Origin: Amylibacter marinus
GTDB taxonomy: Bacteria > Pseudomonadota > Alphaproteobacteria > Rhodobacterales > Rhodobacteraceae
Direction: 5' to 3'
Assembly (NCBI RefSeq): GCF_030160015.1
Contig: NZ_BSNN01000004.1
Span: 124,001 to 188,000, forward strand
Length of the DNA: 64,000 bases
The translations under genes were made by a program, and so were the position numbers. Of the stretch, positions 8,618-16,413 are shown one piece after another (position 1 is the first letter of the stretch; every line of letters starts with the position of its first letter). The notes beneath the pieces are model-generated. The model did no database searches and was not told the origin of the DNA. It was given only the letters and a program-made list of their open reading frames with translations.

Positions 8618-9810
8618 CGTTTTATCAGACTAAGCTGTGTAACAGGCATCGCGGCGCGCCAGCCTGTAACAGCCCCCAGTGGTTCGGCGCGGCTGACCTG
8701 AATACGGGCCAGTTCGCCGCCATATTTCTGGAACAGTTGCAGCAGAATTTCCTCGCTTTCCAAGGTTACAGCATTGGCCACCAAACGCCCCAAGGGGCGC
8801 AACGCATCCCAGCAATGCTCAAACGTTTCCAGCGATAGCCCCCCGCCGATAAATATCGCGTCTGGGGCCTCTAGGCCCGTCAATGCCTCGGGCACGGTTC
8901 CATCCAGCAATTGCAGTTTGGGCACGCCCAAAGCCAGCGCATTGCTGGCCGCATAGGTGCGCCTGTCTGCCCGTGGCTCTATTCCAATAGCGCGTGCATA
9001 GCGCGCAGCGCGCATCCATTCCACGGCCACAGATCCACATCCACACCCCACATCCCACAGCAAGGCCCCGCGCATGGGCATCAGCTTGGCAACCGAAACC
9101 GCGCGCACCTCTTGTTTGGTCATCGTGCCGTCGCCTTGAAACAAATCATCCGCTAGGCCGGGCACACGGGGCAACAATGCGGCATCTGCCGCAGCAATAC
9201 ATTCAACGGCCAGCGTGTTAAACGCGGGCACAACGTGGTTCCAATCCTGTGCAAGCCCATCGAAGCGCGCCTCGTTTTCGCCCCCCATAGAAGCCAAAAC
9301 GGTCATGCGCGATTTGCCAAATCCGCGTGCGCTAAGGAAACCTGCGATCTGAGCGGGGGTTTCAGCACCCGTGGTCAAAATCAGCAAACGTTGGCTTGGT
9401 TGGATAAAGGCAATCATCTGTTCGACAGGACGACCATGAACCGTAAGGGTTTCTAAATCTGCCATCGACCAGCCCATGCGCGCCGCCGCCAATTGAAAGG
9501 CACCGACCTGCGGGTGGTAGGTAATCTCAGATGGAGCAATCTCGCGCCCGATGCGTGCGCCCACCGAATACCACAAAGGATCACCAGTAGCCAAAACCAC
9601 CACGCGCTTGCCCTTGTGCGATTTCAAAACGTCAATCAATGTATCAAAGGGGCTTGGCCATTCTAGGCGCTGTGCATTGATATGCACCAAGGATTGATGC
9701 CGTGCACCACCGACAATAACCTCAGCGGCCTCTACCACACTACGTGTGGCTGGTGTAAGGCCTGCCAACCCATCTTCGCCGATCCCGACAATGTGTAACC
9801 AGCTGCTCAT
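8614..9810 (-). CDS. cobL: Precorrin-6Y C5,15-methyltransferase (decarboxylating), CbiE-CbiT fusion
   Basis: 398-residue bifunctional enzyme that methylates C5 and C15 and removes the acetate carboxyl at C12 of precorrin-6B. The N-terminal half (1 to about 205) is a CbiE-type tetrapyrrole methylase (LHIVGIGEDGLAGL, LATGDPLWYSVG). The C-terminal half is a class I Rossmann methyltransferase of CbiT type (LLWDVGCGCGSVAVEWMR, AIFIGGGLS). Full length for the fused form. Its start overlaps the cobH stop by four bases. Confidence 0.93.
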   Translation of the reverse strand: MSSWLHIVGIGEDGLAGLTPATRSVVEAAEVIVGGARHQSLVHINAQRLEWPSPFDTLIDVLKSHKGKRVVVLATGDPLWYSVGARIGREIAPSEITYHPQVGAFQLAAARMGWSMADLETLTVHGRPVEQMIAFIQPSQRLLILTTGAETPAQIAGFLSARGFGKSRMTVLASMGGENEARFDGLAQDWNHVVPAFNTLAVECIAAADAALLPRVPGLADDLFQGDGTMTKQEVRAVSVAKLMPMRGALLWDVGCGCGSVAVEWMRAARYARAIGIEPRADRRTYAASNALALGVPKLQLLDGTVPEALTGLEAPDAIFIGGGLSLETFEHCWDALRPLGRLVANAVTLESEEILLQLFQKYGGELARIQVSRAEPLGAVTGWRAAMPVTQLSLIKR

Positions 9811-10451
9811 GTAGACAGCTCTGGTAGGCCAGCCGCCAGCGCATTTAACGCAGCAGAGGCAATGGCAGAACCACCGCGTCGCCCACGCAGCGCAATAAAT
9901 TCACAGCCCCGCGCATTGGCGGCAAGGGCGGCCTTGCTCTCGGCCGCACCAACAAACCCAACAGGGAAACCCAGAATACACGCAGGCTTTGGGAAGCCTT
10001 GGTCAATCAGTTCCAATAGGTGAAACAGTGCTGTTGGCGCATTACCAATCACCACAACCGACCCTGCGATATGAGGCTCCCATAGTTCAACTGCGGCGGC
10101 GGAACGGGTGTTTTCAATCGCCTGTGCACGGGCAGGCACCGTTTCATCATTCAATGTCACAATGACCGCATTGTCCGCAGGTAGATAGCGACGAATAATT
10201 CCCGCGCCCACCATTTCGCAATCACATAAGATCGGTGCCCCCCCGGCCAAGGCACGGCTACCAACGATGGCCGCGTCTGGGCTGTAGGCGATGCGATCTG
10301 CGACCTCGACCATCCCGCAGGCATGAATCAAGCGAATGGCAACGGCCTGCATTTCCGCAGAAAATCGATCCAGATTTGCCTCGGCACGTACGGTCGCAAA
10401 GCTGGCGGCGTAGATCGCCTTTGGGTCACGCTGATATCTGAGCTGGGTCAT
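9807..10451 (-). CDS. cobH: Precorrin-8X methylmutase
   Basis: 214-residue enzyme moving the methyl group from C11 to C12 to give hydrogenobyrinic acid (or the cobalt form, as CbiC). The catalytic histidine lies in RLIHACGMVEV; other family blocks are PILCDCEMVGAGI, GNAPTALFHLLEL and GFPVGFVGAAESK. Its ATG shares a base with the cbiX stop codon (TAATG). CobK/CbiJ, the reductase working two steps earlier, is not encoded beside it as it often is, and is not found in this window. Confidence 0.94.
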   Translation of the reverse strand: MTQLRYQRDPKAIYAASFATVRAEANLDRFSAEMQAVAIRLIHACGMVEVADRIAYSPDAAIVGSRALAGGAPILCDCEMVGAGIIRRYLPADNAVIVTLNDETVPARAQAIENTRSAAAVELWEPHIAGSVVVIGNAPTALFHLLELIDQGFPKPACILGFPVGFVGAAESKAALAANARGCEFIALRGRRGGSAIASAALNALAAGLPELST

Positions 10452-11554
10452 TATTTCTTACGCGCACTTTCGGGGCCCAAGGGATGCTTGGCATGGGGGT
10501 ATTCGGGATGGGCATGATCGTGATGGTGATGGTGATGCGCGTGGTCATGGTCGTGGTGATGATGGTGGTGGCCGTGATCATGGTGGTGATGATCCATATC
10601 CAAGCGGCATTCACCAGTGCAAAAATCTGCACATAACGCGCAATCTTCCACATTAGATCCAGGTGCAGATGCGCCTTGGCCTTCGACATGGTGATGATGA
10701 CTTTCTTGTACTGCGCCAACCTCGGATTCAAAGCCCAGTATCTGTGTTCGGTATTTACATGTGCCACATGTGGGTGGTGGGATTTCGCCCAACTGTTCGG
10801 TAATGCGTTCTACGAATGTTTCCAACACCTTGGGGTGGTCGCCTAGATATCCGGCCTTGATAAAGCTTAGGTCGGGGTATTTGTCCGCACATTTATCCGT
10901 AAAGCCATAAATCCTATCGATCAGAATGCCCGAAAACAGAAAATATGGGAAAACAATAACGCGCTTATAACCCAGCTTTGCCACATGATCGAGACAGGGT
11001 TCCACCAAGGGGAACGTGACCCCGGAATAGCCGACCTCGCACCAGCCGAACCCCATGCCTTCCCACAGCATACGCGCTATTTTAGAGACATTGGCGTTTG
11101 CATCCGGATCCGATGCGCCACGTCCAATAACCACCAATGCGGTCTCTTCCAACGGTAATTCACCATGCTCGGCATTGGCTGCGTCCACGGCCTCTTGCAC
11201 GCGACCAGCGGCAGCGGAAATCATTTTGGCATCCACGCCCAACTCTCGGCCATAGCTAACGTCTATCCCATGTTCGGCGGCATATGAATTCAACACAGTC
11301 GGAATATCATTTTTGGCGTGCATCGCGGCGAATAACATCCCCGGTACTGCGATGATTTTTGAACATCCCGCTTCGCGCAAATTATCCAACCCGACGCGAA
11401 TGACCGGATTAGCAAATTCTAAATACCCGTATTCGGTCATCCAATCCGCAGGCAACAGGGGGGGTAATTTTTCGGCCAATGTTGCGAATTCATCTACCGC
11501 AGACTGGCTACGTGACCCGTGCCCACAAATCATTACGCCTACTTTTTCAGACAT
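10451..11554 (-). CDS. cbiX: Sirohydrochlorin cobaltochelatase CbiX, long form with Fe-S and histidine-rich tail
   Basis: 367-residue chelatase that inserts cobalt into sirohydrochlorin, the entry step of the early-cobalt corrin pathway. Two CbiX-type repeats are visible. The first starts MICGHGSRSQSAVDEF with the metal-binding histidine; the second has VVIGRGASDPDAN and VFPYFLFSGILIDRI. The C-terminal extension carries CGTCKYR, then CALCADFCTGEC, then a stretch of about 45 residues that is more than half histidine. Such extensions are known from long-form CbiX proteins, where the cysteines bind an Fe-S centre and the histidines probably store or deliver metal. It appears to be the first enzyme of the operon, preceded two bases upstream by a small membrane protein gene. 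Confidence 0.92.
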   Translation of the reverse strand: MSEKVGVMICGHGSRSQSAVDEFATLAEKLPPLLPADWMTEYGYLEFANPVIRVGLDNLREAGCSKIIAVPGMLFAAMHAKNDIPTVLNSYAAEHGIDVSYGRELGVDAKMISAAAGRVQEAVDAANAEHGELPLEETALVVIGRGASDPDANANVSKIARMLWEGMGFGWCEVGYSGVTFPLVEPCLDHVAKLGYKRVIVFPYFLFSGILIDRIYGFTDKCADKYPDLSFIKAGYLGDHPKVLETFVERITEQLGEIPPPTCGTCKYRTQILGFESEVGAVQESHHHHVEGQGASAPGSNVEDCALCADFCTGECRLDMDHHHHDHGHHHHHHDHDHAHHHHHHDHAHPEYPHAKHPLGPESARKK

Positions 11555-11556
11555 TT

Positions 11557-11763
11557 CTATGCTTCCTGACTTTCGGTGGCTGGCTCTGATTCTTGGTCAG
11601 GTTTTTTGGATTTCTTACGTCCGGCCCATACGGCAACAGCGGCGGCTGCACCCAAGGCGGCGGCGGCGGCCCAATGGCTGTGGCCTGCCAGATCGCCCCA
11701 ATGCCCCACATGCGCATAGCTAGGTGCGGCTGATAAACATAGAAAAATTCCGAAAAAACGCAT
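11557..11763 (-). CDS. Small membrane protein (DUF6732-like) preceding cbiX
   Basis: 68-residue protein with an N-terminal signal peptide (MRFFGIFLCLSAAPSYA), a short histidine-containing periplasmic segment (HVGHWGDLAGHSHW), one transmembrane helix (AAAAALGAAAAVAVWAG) and a charged tail. I start it at the ATG at 11763, which has AAGGGGAAGG upstream; a longer frame exists but lacks a ribosome binding site. Similar small proteins sit next to cobalamin genes in Rhodobacteraceae. The histidines and the position beside a cobaltochelatase suggest a part in cobalt handling; this is inference. Confidence 0.72.
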   Translation of the reverse strand: MRFFGIFLCLSAAPSYAHVGHWGDLAGHSHWAAAAALGAAAAVAVWAGRKKSKKPDQESEPATESQEA

Positions 11764-11818
11764 AGACCTTCCCCTTATACAATACAAATGGAAAGGCATT
11801 CGCCCTGCTGACGATGTT

Positions 11819-11951
11819 GGCAAAGTCCCCTATTGGGTCGACCACTGCACAACGCACCTTTCCGGCCCAATTGGACTCGTCATCTGGGGGTTATAGGCCT
11901 TGGAAAATCTTGGTGCAACCATTTCCCGCCGCCCAGTTTCCAGAAACCGAC
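11819..11951 (-). promoter_or_regulatory. Possible degenerate cobalamin riboswitch in the cob operon leader
   Basis: The 230-base leader in front of the cbiX operon contains, in the order expected for a cobalamin riboswitch and read on the minus strand, GGTTTCTGGAAAC, GGGAAATGGTTGCACCA, a C5 run (TATAACCCCCAGAT), TTGGGCCGGAAAGGTGCG and a B12-box-like GGGGACTTTGCC. The strongest match is the GGGC-CGGAAAGG segment. The core CCGCAAC motif of canonical cobalamin riboswitches is absent and the B12 box is poor, so this is either a divergent element or chance. Confidence 0.3.
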
Positions 11952-11993
11952 ATTTCAGAAATCCTAATCAATCAATTCCCGAGCTTTGAACAA

Positions 11994-12389
11994 TTAGTAT
12001 CTGGGGCCCTGGGCGCTGGCCCCAAGGCCTGATTTCTCTCCATAATGTTGAACCATCGCGGCCAGATCCTCTAGAGGGACATCGCCGCTTACGCATCCGC
12101 GCGCATTGGGCAAGAGCTGAAAAATGGAGCCATCAGAAAAAAAGCTGCCAGAGGTGACAGCGATAATGGCGATATTGGGATTTCGGAATGCTGCAACATC
12201 AGTGACGGCCAATATATTGGGATCAGAGCTGGTGATATTTATAACCAAGACATCAAATGCCGTTTCGCCCAGCATGGAAATTGCATCCTCTTGGCGTGGC
12301 ACAAGATCGGCGTTCACGCCCTGACGGATCAGAAACCTTTGCCAGATCTCTCCGCGTCGGAGGTTGTTCTCAACGATAAGAACCCGCAT
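11994..12389 (-). CDS. Receiver-domain protein lacking the phosphorylation site
   Basis: About 131 residues forming a CheY-like receiver fold without an output domain. The first strand is RVLIVENN, where an acidic pair is expected but E-N is present. The strand that should end in the phospho-accepting aspartate reads FDVLVINIT, with asparagine in its place. The switch threonine position is kept (IIAVTSG), but the conserved lysine is not evident (GCVSGDV). This suggests a phosphorylation-independent pseudo-receiver. Start: the ATG at 12389 has GAGAGG nine bases upstream; the ATG at 12398 abuts that site and is less likely. It lies between the two divergent cobalamin operons; a link to cobalamin is not shown. 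Confidence 0.75.
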   Translation of the reverse strand: MRVLIVENNLRRGEIWQRFLIRQGVNADLVPRQEDAISMLGETAFDVLVINITSSDPNILAVTDVAAFRNPNIAIIAVTSGSFFSDGSIFQLLPNARGCVSGDVPLEDLAAMVQHYGEKSGLGASAQGPRY

Positions 12390-12540
12390 TTTGTTCATCC
12401 TCTCACCCCCCAGTCGCATTTCCCCTAAAATACTATTAAAAAAGATTGTTAATAAAAAACTAATTTTCAAGTGCTTCCAAAACTATTTGCCCTTTGAGGT
12501 AATTTTCTGCATGAAGTTTCTAACCACTTTGGAGCGAAGA

Positions 12541-12912
12541 ATGAGCTGTGTAATTACCGTATGCGAAACCTGTAGAACCGCTAACTGGGACGAAACCACC
12601 GATGAAAAACGATCCGGCGAGGTCTTGGCCGAATTGGTCGAACAACAGGCCGACGCGATGGAAGGCGTAGAGGTTCGGCGGCACAAATGCCTAATGGGGT
12701 GCGATTTCGCCTGTAATATTTCCCTGCAAGCGCCAGAAAAACTACACTATGTTCTTGGTAAGTTTGAGGCAAACGAGACCGATGCGCAGGGCATCGTTGA
12801 ATTCGCACAGCTATACAACACCAGTGAAACAGGCCAAGTGCCCTATCGCGACTGGCCCGAAGAAATAAAGGGGCATTTCCGCGCGCGTTTACCCCATTTG
12901 GGCGATAGCTGA
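12541..12912 (+). CDS. DUF1636 family metal-binding protein (cobalamin-locus associated)
   Basis: 123-residue cytoplasmic protein with a thioredoxin-like ferredoxin arrangement of cysteines: CVITVCETC at the N-terminus and KCLMGCDFAC near residue 60, a pattern suited to binding an Fe-S cluster or metal. DUF1636 proteins recur in cobalamin gene clusters of Alphaproteobacteria, but their role is unproven. The ATG at 12541 has GGAGCGAAG upstream; longer readings start inside the preceding intergenic region and were not chosen. Its stop overlaps the cobC start (TGATG), so it is the first gene of a DUF1636-cobC-cbiB operon. Confidence 0.85.
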   Translation: MSCVITVCETCRTANWDETTDEKRSGEVLAELVEQQADAMEGVEVRRHKCLMGCDFACNISLQAPEKLHYVLGKFEANETDAQGIVEFAQLYNTSETGQVPYRDWPEEIKGHFRARLPHLGDS

Positions 12913-13865
12913 TGTCTAAGGTTCGAGATCATGGTGGCGGTCTCGATGGCGCAATTGCGGCATATGGCGGTGATCGAGACAGTTGGATCGATCTATCAAC
13001 GGGCATCAATCCCCTGCCCTATCCAATACCGGACATTCCGGCCCGTTACTGGACAGATTTGCCTGACGCAGATGCTCAGAACCGGCTCATCGACGCGGCG
13101 AGACGGTTTTGGCAGGTTCCTGATGGAGTGGGCATCTTACCCACCGCAGGTGTTTCACAGTTAATTGCCGCACTGCCACGCGTGATGCCTGCGGGCGCTG
13201 TGCGTATTGATGCCCCCACCTATAACGAACACGCAGCCGCCTTTCGCCATGCGGGGTGGCGTAGTGATCCCAACGCAAATGCACGGGTCATTGTGCACCC
13301 AAACAATCCCGATGGGGTGATGCACACTCCCAGCCTTGATGAAGTTAACGCGCATGATCTGTTCATCATTGACGAGAGCTTTTGCGATACCTGCCCAGAA
13401 CATACACTGATGTCATATGCGGCGCACGAAGGGGTGATTGTTCTAAAAGGGTTGGGAAAGTTTTGGGGATTGGCTGGCCTGCGCCTAGGATTTGCTATGG
13501 CCCATCCAGCAATGATCGAACAGCTGTCAGAAATGATTGGGCCATGGGCTGTATCAGGGCCAGCGCAATTGGTAGGGGCAAGTGCCCTATCCGACCTTGT
13601 CTGGGCCAAACAAACGCGCAAGCGGCTAGCGCAGGATGCGCCGCGGCTGGATCAAATGATGATAGACGCCGGGAATTCCGTGATTGGGGGTACAAACCTG
13701 TTCCGCCTGTACCAAACACCCGACGCCACCAGAACAAACAGGTATTTAGCGCAAAATCGTATATGGTCTCGTTGTTTTCCCTATAGTAAGACTTGGGTAC
13801 GTCTGGGAATTCCTGGCCAAGATCAAGACTGGCAACGCCTGAGCAACGCATTGGATATATCATGA
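12912..13865 (+). CDS. cobC: CobC-type aminotransferase (threonine-phosphate decarboxylase-like)
   Basis: 317-residue PLP enzyme of aminotransferase class I/II, needed to supply or attach the aminopropanol arm of cobalamin. The N-terminal DHGGGLDGAIAAYGG and DLSTGINPLPYP are typical of CobC/CobD. The PLP lysine lies in LKGLGKFWGLAGLRLGF, and IIDESFCD supplies the pyridine-nitrogen aspartate. It overlaps its neighbours at both ends (1 base with DUF1636, 4 with cbiB), and acts with the CbiB product at the adenosylcobinamide step. Confidence 0.9.
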   Translation: MSKVRDHGGGLDGAIAAYGGDRDSWIDLSTGINPLPYPIPDIPARYWTDLPDADAQNRLIDAARRFWQVPDGVGILPTAGVSQLIAALPRVMPAGAVRIDAPTYNEHAAAFRHAGWRSDPNANARVIVHPNNPDGVMHTPSLDEVNAHDLFIIDESFCDTCPEHTLMSYAAHEGVIVLKGLGKFWGLAGLRLGFAMAHPAMIEQLSEMIGPWAVSGPAQLVGASALSDLVWAKQTRKRLAQDAPRLDQMMIDAGNSVIGGTNLFRLYQTPDATRTNRYLAQNRIWSRCFPYSKTWVRLGIPGQDQDWQRLSNALDIS

Positions 13866-14791
13866 CAAGTTTGCAGATCCTCCTTTTTGCTATGATACTG
13901 GATTATTTCATTGGTGATCCAGATTCCATCTGGCGCCGCTATCCCCACCCTGCGGTGATTTTTGGCAAGGCTGTCTCGATCCTAGAACAGCGATTGAACC
14001 GCGGGAACTTTCTGATTGCAAAAGGGATCTTTTCCATTTCCGCCTTGGCCATCTTAGGCGGTATTGCTGGGTATATCCTCCATGTGTTACCAGATTTCGG
14101 TATTATAGAACTGATCTTAACCGCAGTATTGCTTGCGCATAATTCACTAATAAAACATGTGCGCGCCGTAGGAGAGGCCCTGAGCCAAGACATCGTTTCC
14201 GGCCGTCGCGCGGTGGCACGCATTGTTGGGCGCGATACGGAAAACCTAGACGAGAGCGGAGTCGCACGTGCAGCGGTTGAAAGCGCCGCTGAGAATTTTT
14301 CCGATGCGGTCGTGGCACCCATCTTTTGGTTCTTGGTTTTGGGACTACCGGGCCTCTTCATCTATAAAATCGTGAACACCGCCGACAGCATGATCGGGCA
14401 TCGCACCGAACAATATGAAAAATTCGGCTTTGGTGCGGCCAAGCTTGATGACCTGTTGAATTGGATTCCCGCGCGGCTATGCGGAGCATTGTTTTGTGTC
14501 ATTTACAGATCACGCGAAAGCTTTGATATCATGGTAACCGACGCCCCTCTACATGCGTCGCCCAATGCTGGCTGGTCAGAGGCCGCCATGGCGGCCATTT
14601 TGGATGTAGCATTATCGGGGCCGCGCACCTATTTTGGCGGGCAGGTTCTAGAAAATGCCTATCTAAATCCGCAGGGACGTAAAGAAATGGTCACCGCAGA
14701 TATTTCCACCGCGCTGGGGGTGCTACAGCGCGCATGGCTTGCATTGGTCTCTTTCGTTGCCCTGCTCGTCTTTCTCGTTTGGCTGCTTTAA
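13862..14791 (+). CDS. cbiB: Adenosylcobinamide-phosphate synthase CbiB
   Basis: 309-residue integral membrane protein that joins adenosylcobyric acid to aminopropanol (phosphate). Conserved blocks: LDYFIGDPDSIWRRYPHPAVIFGK at the N-terminus (split here in two motifs, DYFIGDP and HPAVIFGK), the loop around SGRRAVARIVGRDTE, and DAPLHASPNAGWSEAAMA. About five hydrophobic segments are visible. I place the start at the ATG at 13862, overlapping the cobC stop; the protein then begins exactly as family members do. The symbol cobD is used for the same enzyme in the aerobic nomenclature. Its stop codon overlaps the stop of the convergent gene on the other strand. Confidence 0.93.
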   Translation: MTSLQILLFAMILDYFIGDPDSIWRRYPHPAVIFGKAVSILEQRLNRGNFLIAKGIFSISALAILGGIAGYILHVLPDFGIIELILTAVLLAHNSLIKHVRAVGEALSQDIVSGRRAVARIVGRDTENLDESGVARAAVESAAENFSDAVVAPIFWFLVLGLPGLFIYKIVNTADSMIGHRTEQYEKFGFGAAKLDDLLNWIPARLCGALFCVIYRSRESFDIMVTDAPLHASPNAGWSEAAMAAILDVALSGPRTYFGGQVLENAYLNPQGRKEMVTADISTALGVLQRAWLALVSFVALLVFLVWLL

Positions 14792-16362
14792 AGCTTGCGA
14801 ATAGCGCCCGTAACGGCGGCAGCCCCCAACGCCGTTACAACCCAGCCAGAAATTTTAACAAACCAGCGTAGCCACCATGCATGCCACCCCCAAGGAGAGC
14901 GAGAGGTAGAGGGCGCCCATGCGTCTTCTTGCCCGAAATTCACAATCGGAATCAACAAATCCGCCGCATAAGCCATGGCGTTAAACGTTTCATAATCTTG
15001 CCCAGCGCCACCGATACGTGACCAGTAAAGCGCAGGATTATCAGAATGGCTTTGGGTGGCCGAAATCCAATCTGCGGAAATCAGTATTGGGGCCGAATTT
15101 GGCGCCATATCCCCCGAAATCCAAACTTTGTGAAAAAACATGGCAAAAAGCGCCACTAATATCCCACCCCACAGCACTGCCCTTACTGGGCGGTACCCAT
15201 ACCCAATCAGCCCCCGCAACAGACCATCCGATAGCACCATCAATGGCAAACGCCAGCGGCTATGTCCCGAGGCGCGCAACACCGCCCTATCCTCAGCTCG
15301 TTGCAATTTCTCTTTGCGCATTAAAACATCATTGGCATCATTTCGATGCCCTAGCTTGTTCAAAATACTGGCCAAATGCTCGAAGGGCTGGGCAGAAAAG
15401 CCGATATGTTGCGGCCTGCGTTCCAACCACTCTAGCCGATCAGCAAGTGCTGTGCTGCTTTGAGTTGACAGACCATCGTATTCAAACCCATCCAAGCGCA
15501 ATGGATACCTGATGGTTTCACCAACCGGTTCATCATTTAGCCGACGCGCCACAGCGTTTGATAGATTCACCATTCCCTGAGAAATTTGGTTATCCCGTAT
15601 ATACAAAACCCCACCAATCGATCCGCGACTCAGGGAAATAGCTGTTGGGGCATTTTGTCGATGTCTGTCATTCACCATTTTCTGCGTATTTATGCTTGGC
15701 GCGGCAGAAAGGGCGCAATTACAACAATAGAAATCTCTAGAAACGCTGATTGATGACATTTCGATCGTGCCATCTACAGTCAGTTCCGAGCTTTTATCAT
15801 CGAACGGATAGTCGCCTAGATAAACCGATCCGCCCACCCTTAGTGAGGTAGCAAATATACCAAACCCGCTATCGCTGGCAATTTTCGCACCACAAATTTG
15901 TAGATCACCGCTAATTTGCGCGTTTGGCATCGCAATCTCGTCACTGGATCTGAAATCAGCACGCAAATATACCGAGCCCTCAAACACGCAGTTGTCGGCA
16001 TGCATGCCCGGCAAATGAGTCCCCGTAAAGAACACCCCCCGCATGCGCGCATTTACAAACGATGGAGCCTCGTCAAACCAACATCTGCCGAAAGATAGAT
16101 CGACGGGACAGTCTGCCCCCTGTAGATCAAGCGTTCCAGTGATGCGCGCACCACGCAACAGTATTCCCTTTGAGTGTAACTTGGAGCTCTGATCACCACC
16201 GGATATCAAATGACGAATAAAATCGGCACGTACCGAAACATCTGCGTCGCCATCAGATGGCATTCCCGCCTCTGAAACGGTAACGCGACTCCCTATTCGG
16301 GCACCATCAAGCAACATTTGCTCGGCTCTAGAAAGTGGAGAAAAATCTTTTAGACTATGCAT
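14788..16362 (-). CDS. Membrane protein with beta-helix-like (pentapeptide-type) N-terminal region
   Basis: 524-residue protein of unknown function. Roughly residues 65-300 contain recurring short strands such as LLRGARITGTLDLQGAD, LSFGRCWF and ISGDLQICGAKI, resembling a pentapeptide-type right-handed beta-helix. Then follow a charged helical stretch (about 335-375) and two transmembrane segments (AVLWGGILVALFAMFF near 390 and WVVTALGAAAVTGAI at the C-terminus). No enzyme motif was recognised. The stop codon overlaps that of cbiB head-to-head. It lies just downstream (51 bases) of the HlyD-type gene on the same strand and could be the last gene of that export operon. Confidence 0.72.
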   Translation of the reverse strand: MHSLKDFSPLSRAEQMLLDGARIGSRVTVSEAGMPSDGDADVSVRADFIRHLISGGDQSSKLHSKGILLRGARITGTLDLQGADCPVDLSFGRCWFDEAPSFVNARMRGVFFTGTHLPGMHADNCVFEGSVYLRADFRSSDEIAMPNAQISGDLQICGAKIASDSGFGIFATSLRVGGSVYLGDYPFDDKSSELTVDGTIEMSSISVSRDFYCCNCALSAAPSINTQKMVNDRHRQNAPTAISLSRGSIGGVLYIRDNQISQGMVNLSNAVARRLNDEPVGETIRYPLRLDGFEYDGLSTQSSTALADRLEWLERRPQHIGFSAQPFEHLASILNKLGHRNDANDVLMRKEKLQRAEDRAVLRASGHSRWRLPLMVLSDGLLRGLIGYGYRPVRAVLWGGILVALFAMFFHKVWISGDMAPNSAPILISADWISATQSHSDNPALYWSRIGGAGQDYETFNAMAYAADLLIPIVNFGQEDAWAPSTSRSPWGWHAWWLRWFVKISGWVVTALGAAAVTGAIRKL

Positions 16363-16413
16363 AACTGGTTTTTGACACGCCCAAGCCTACAGTGCAAGCA
16401 GGGGCAGCAGTCA

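Noticed and set aside
10426-10767. A long open frame overlapping the histidine-rich end of cbiX on the same strand, rich in Ile, Thr and Met
   Set aside because: It is a shifted reading of the CAT/CAC histidine repeats of cbiX; the repetitive composition keeps it open by chance, and cbiX explains the DNA.
12002-12024. GGGGCC...GGCCCC inverted repeat near the end of the receiver-like gene as a terminator
   Set aside because: It lies inside the coding sequence before the stop codon and no T-run follows on the minus strand.
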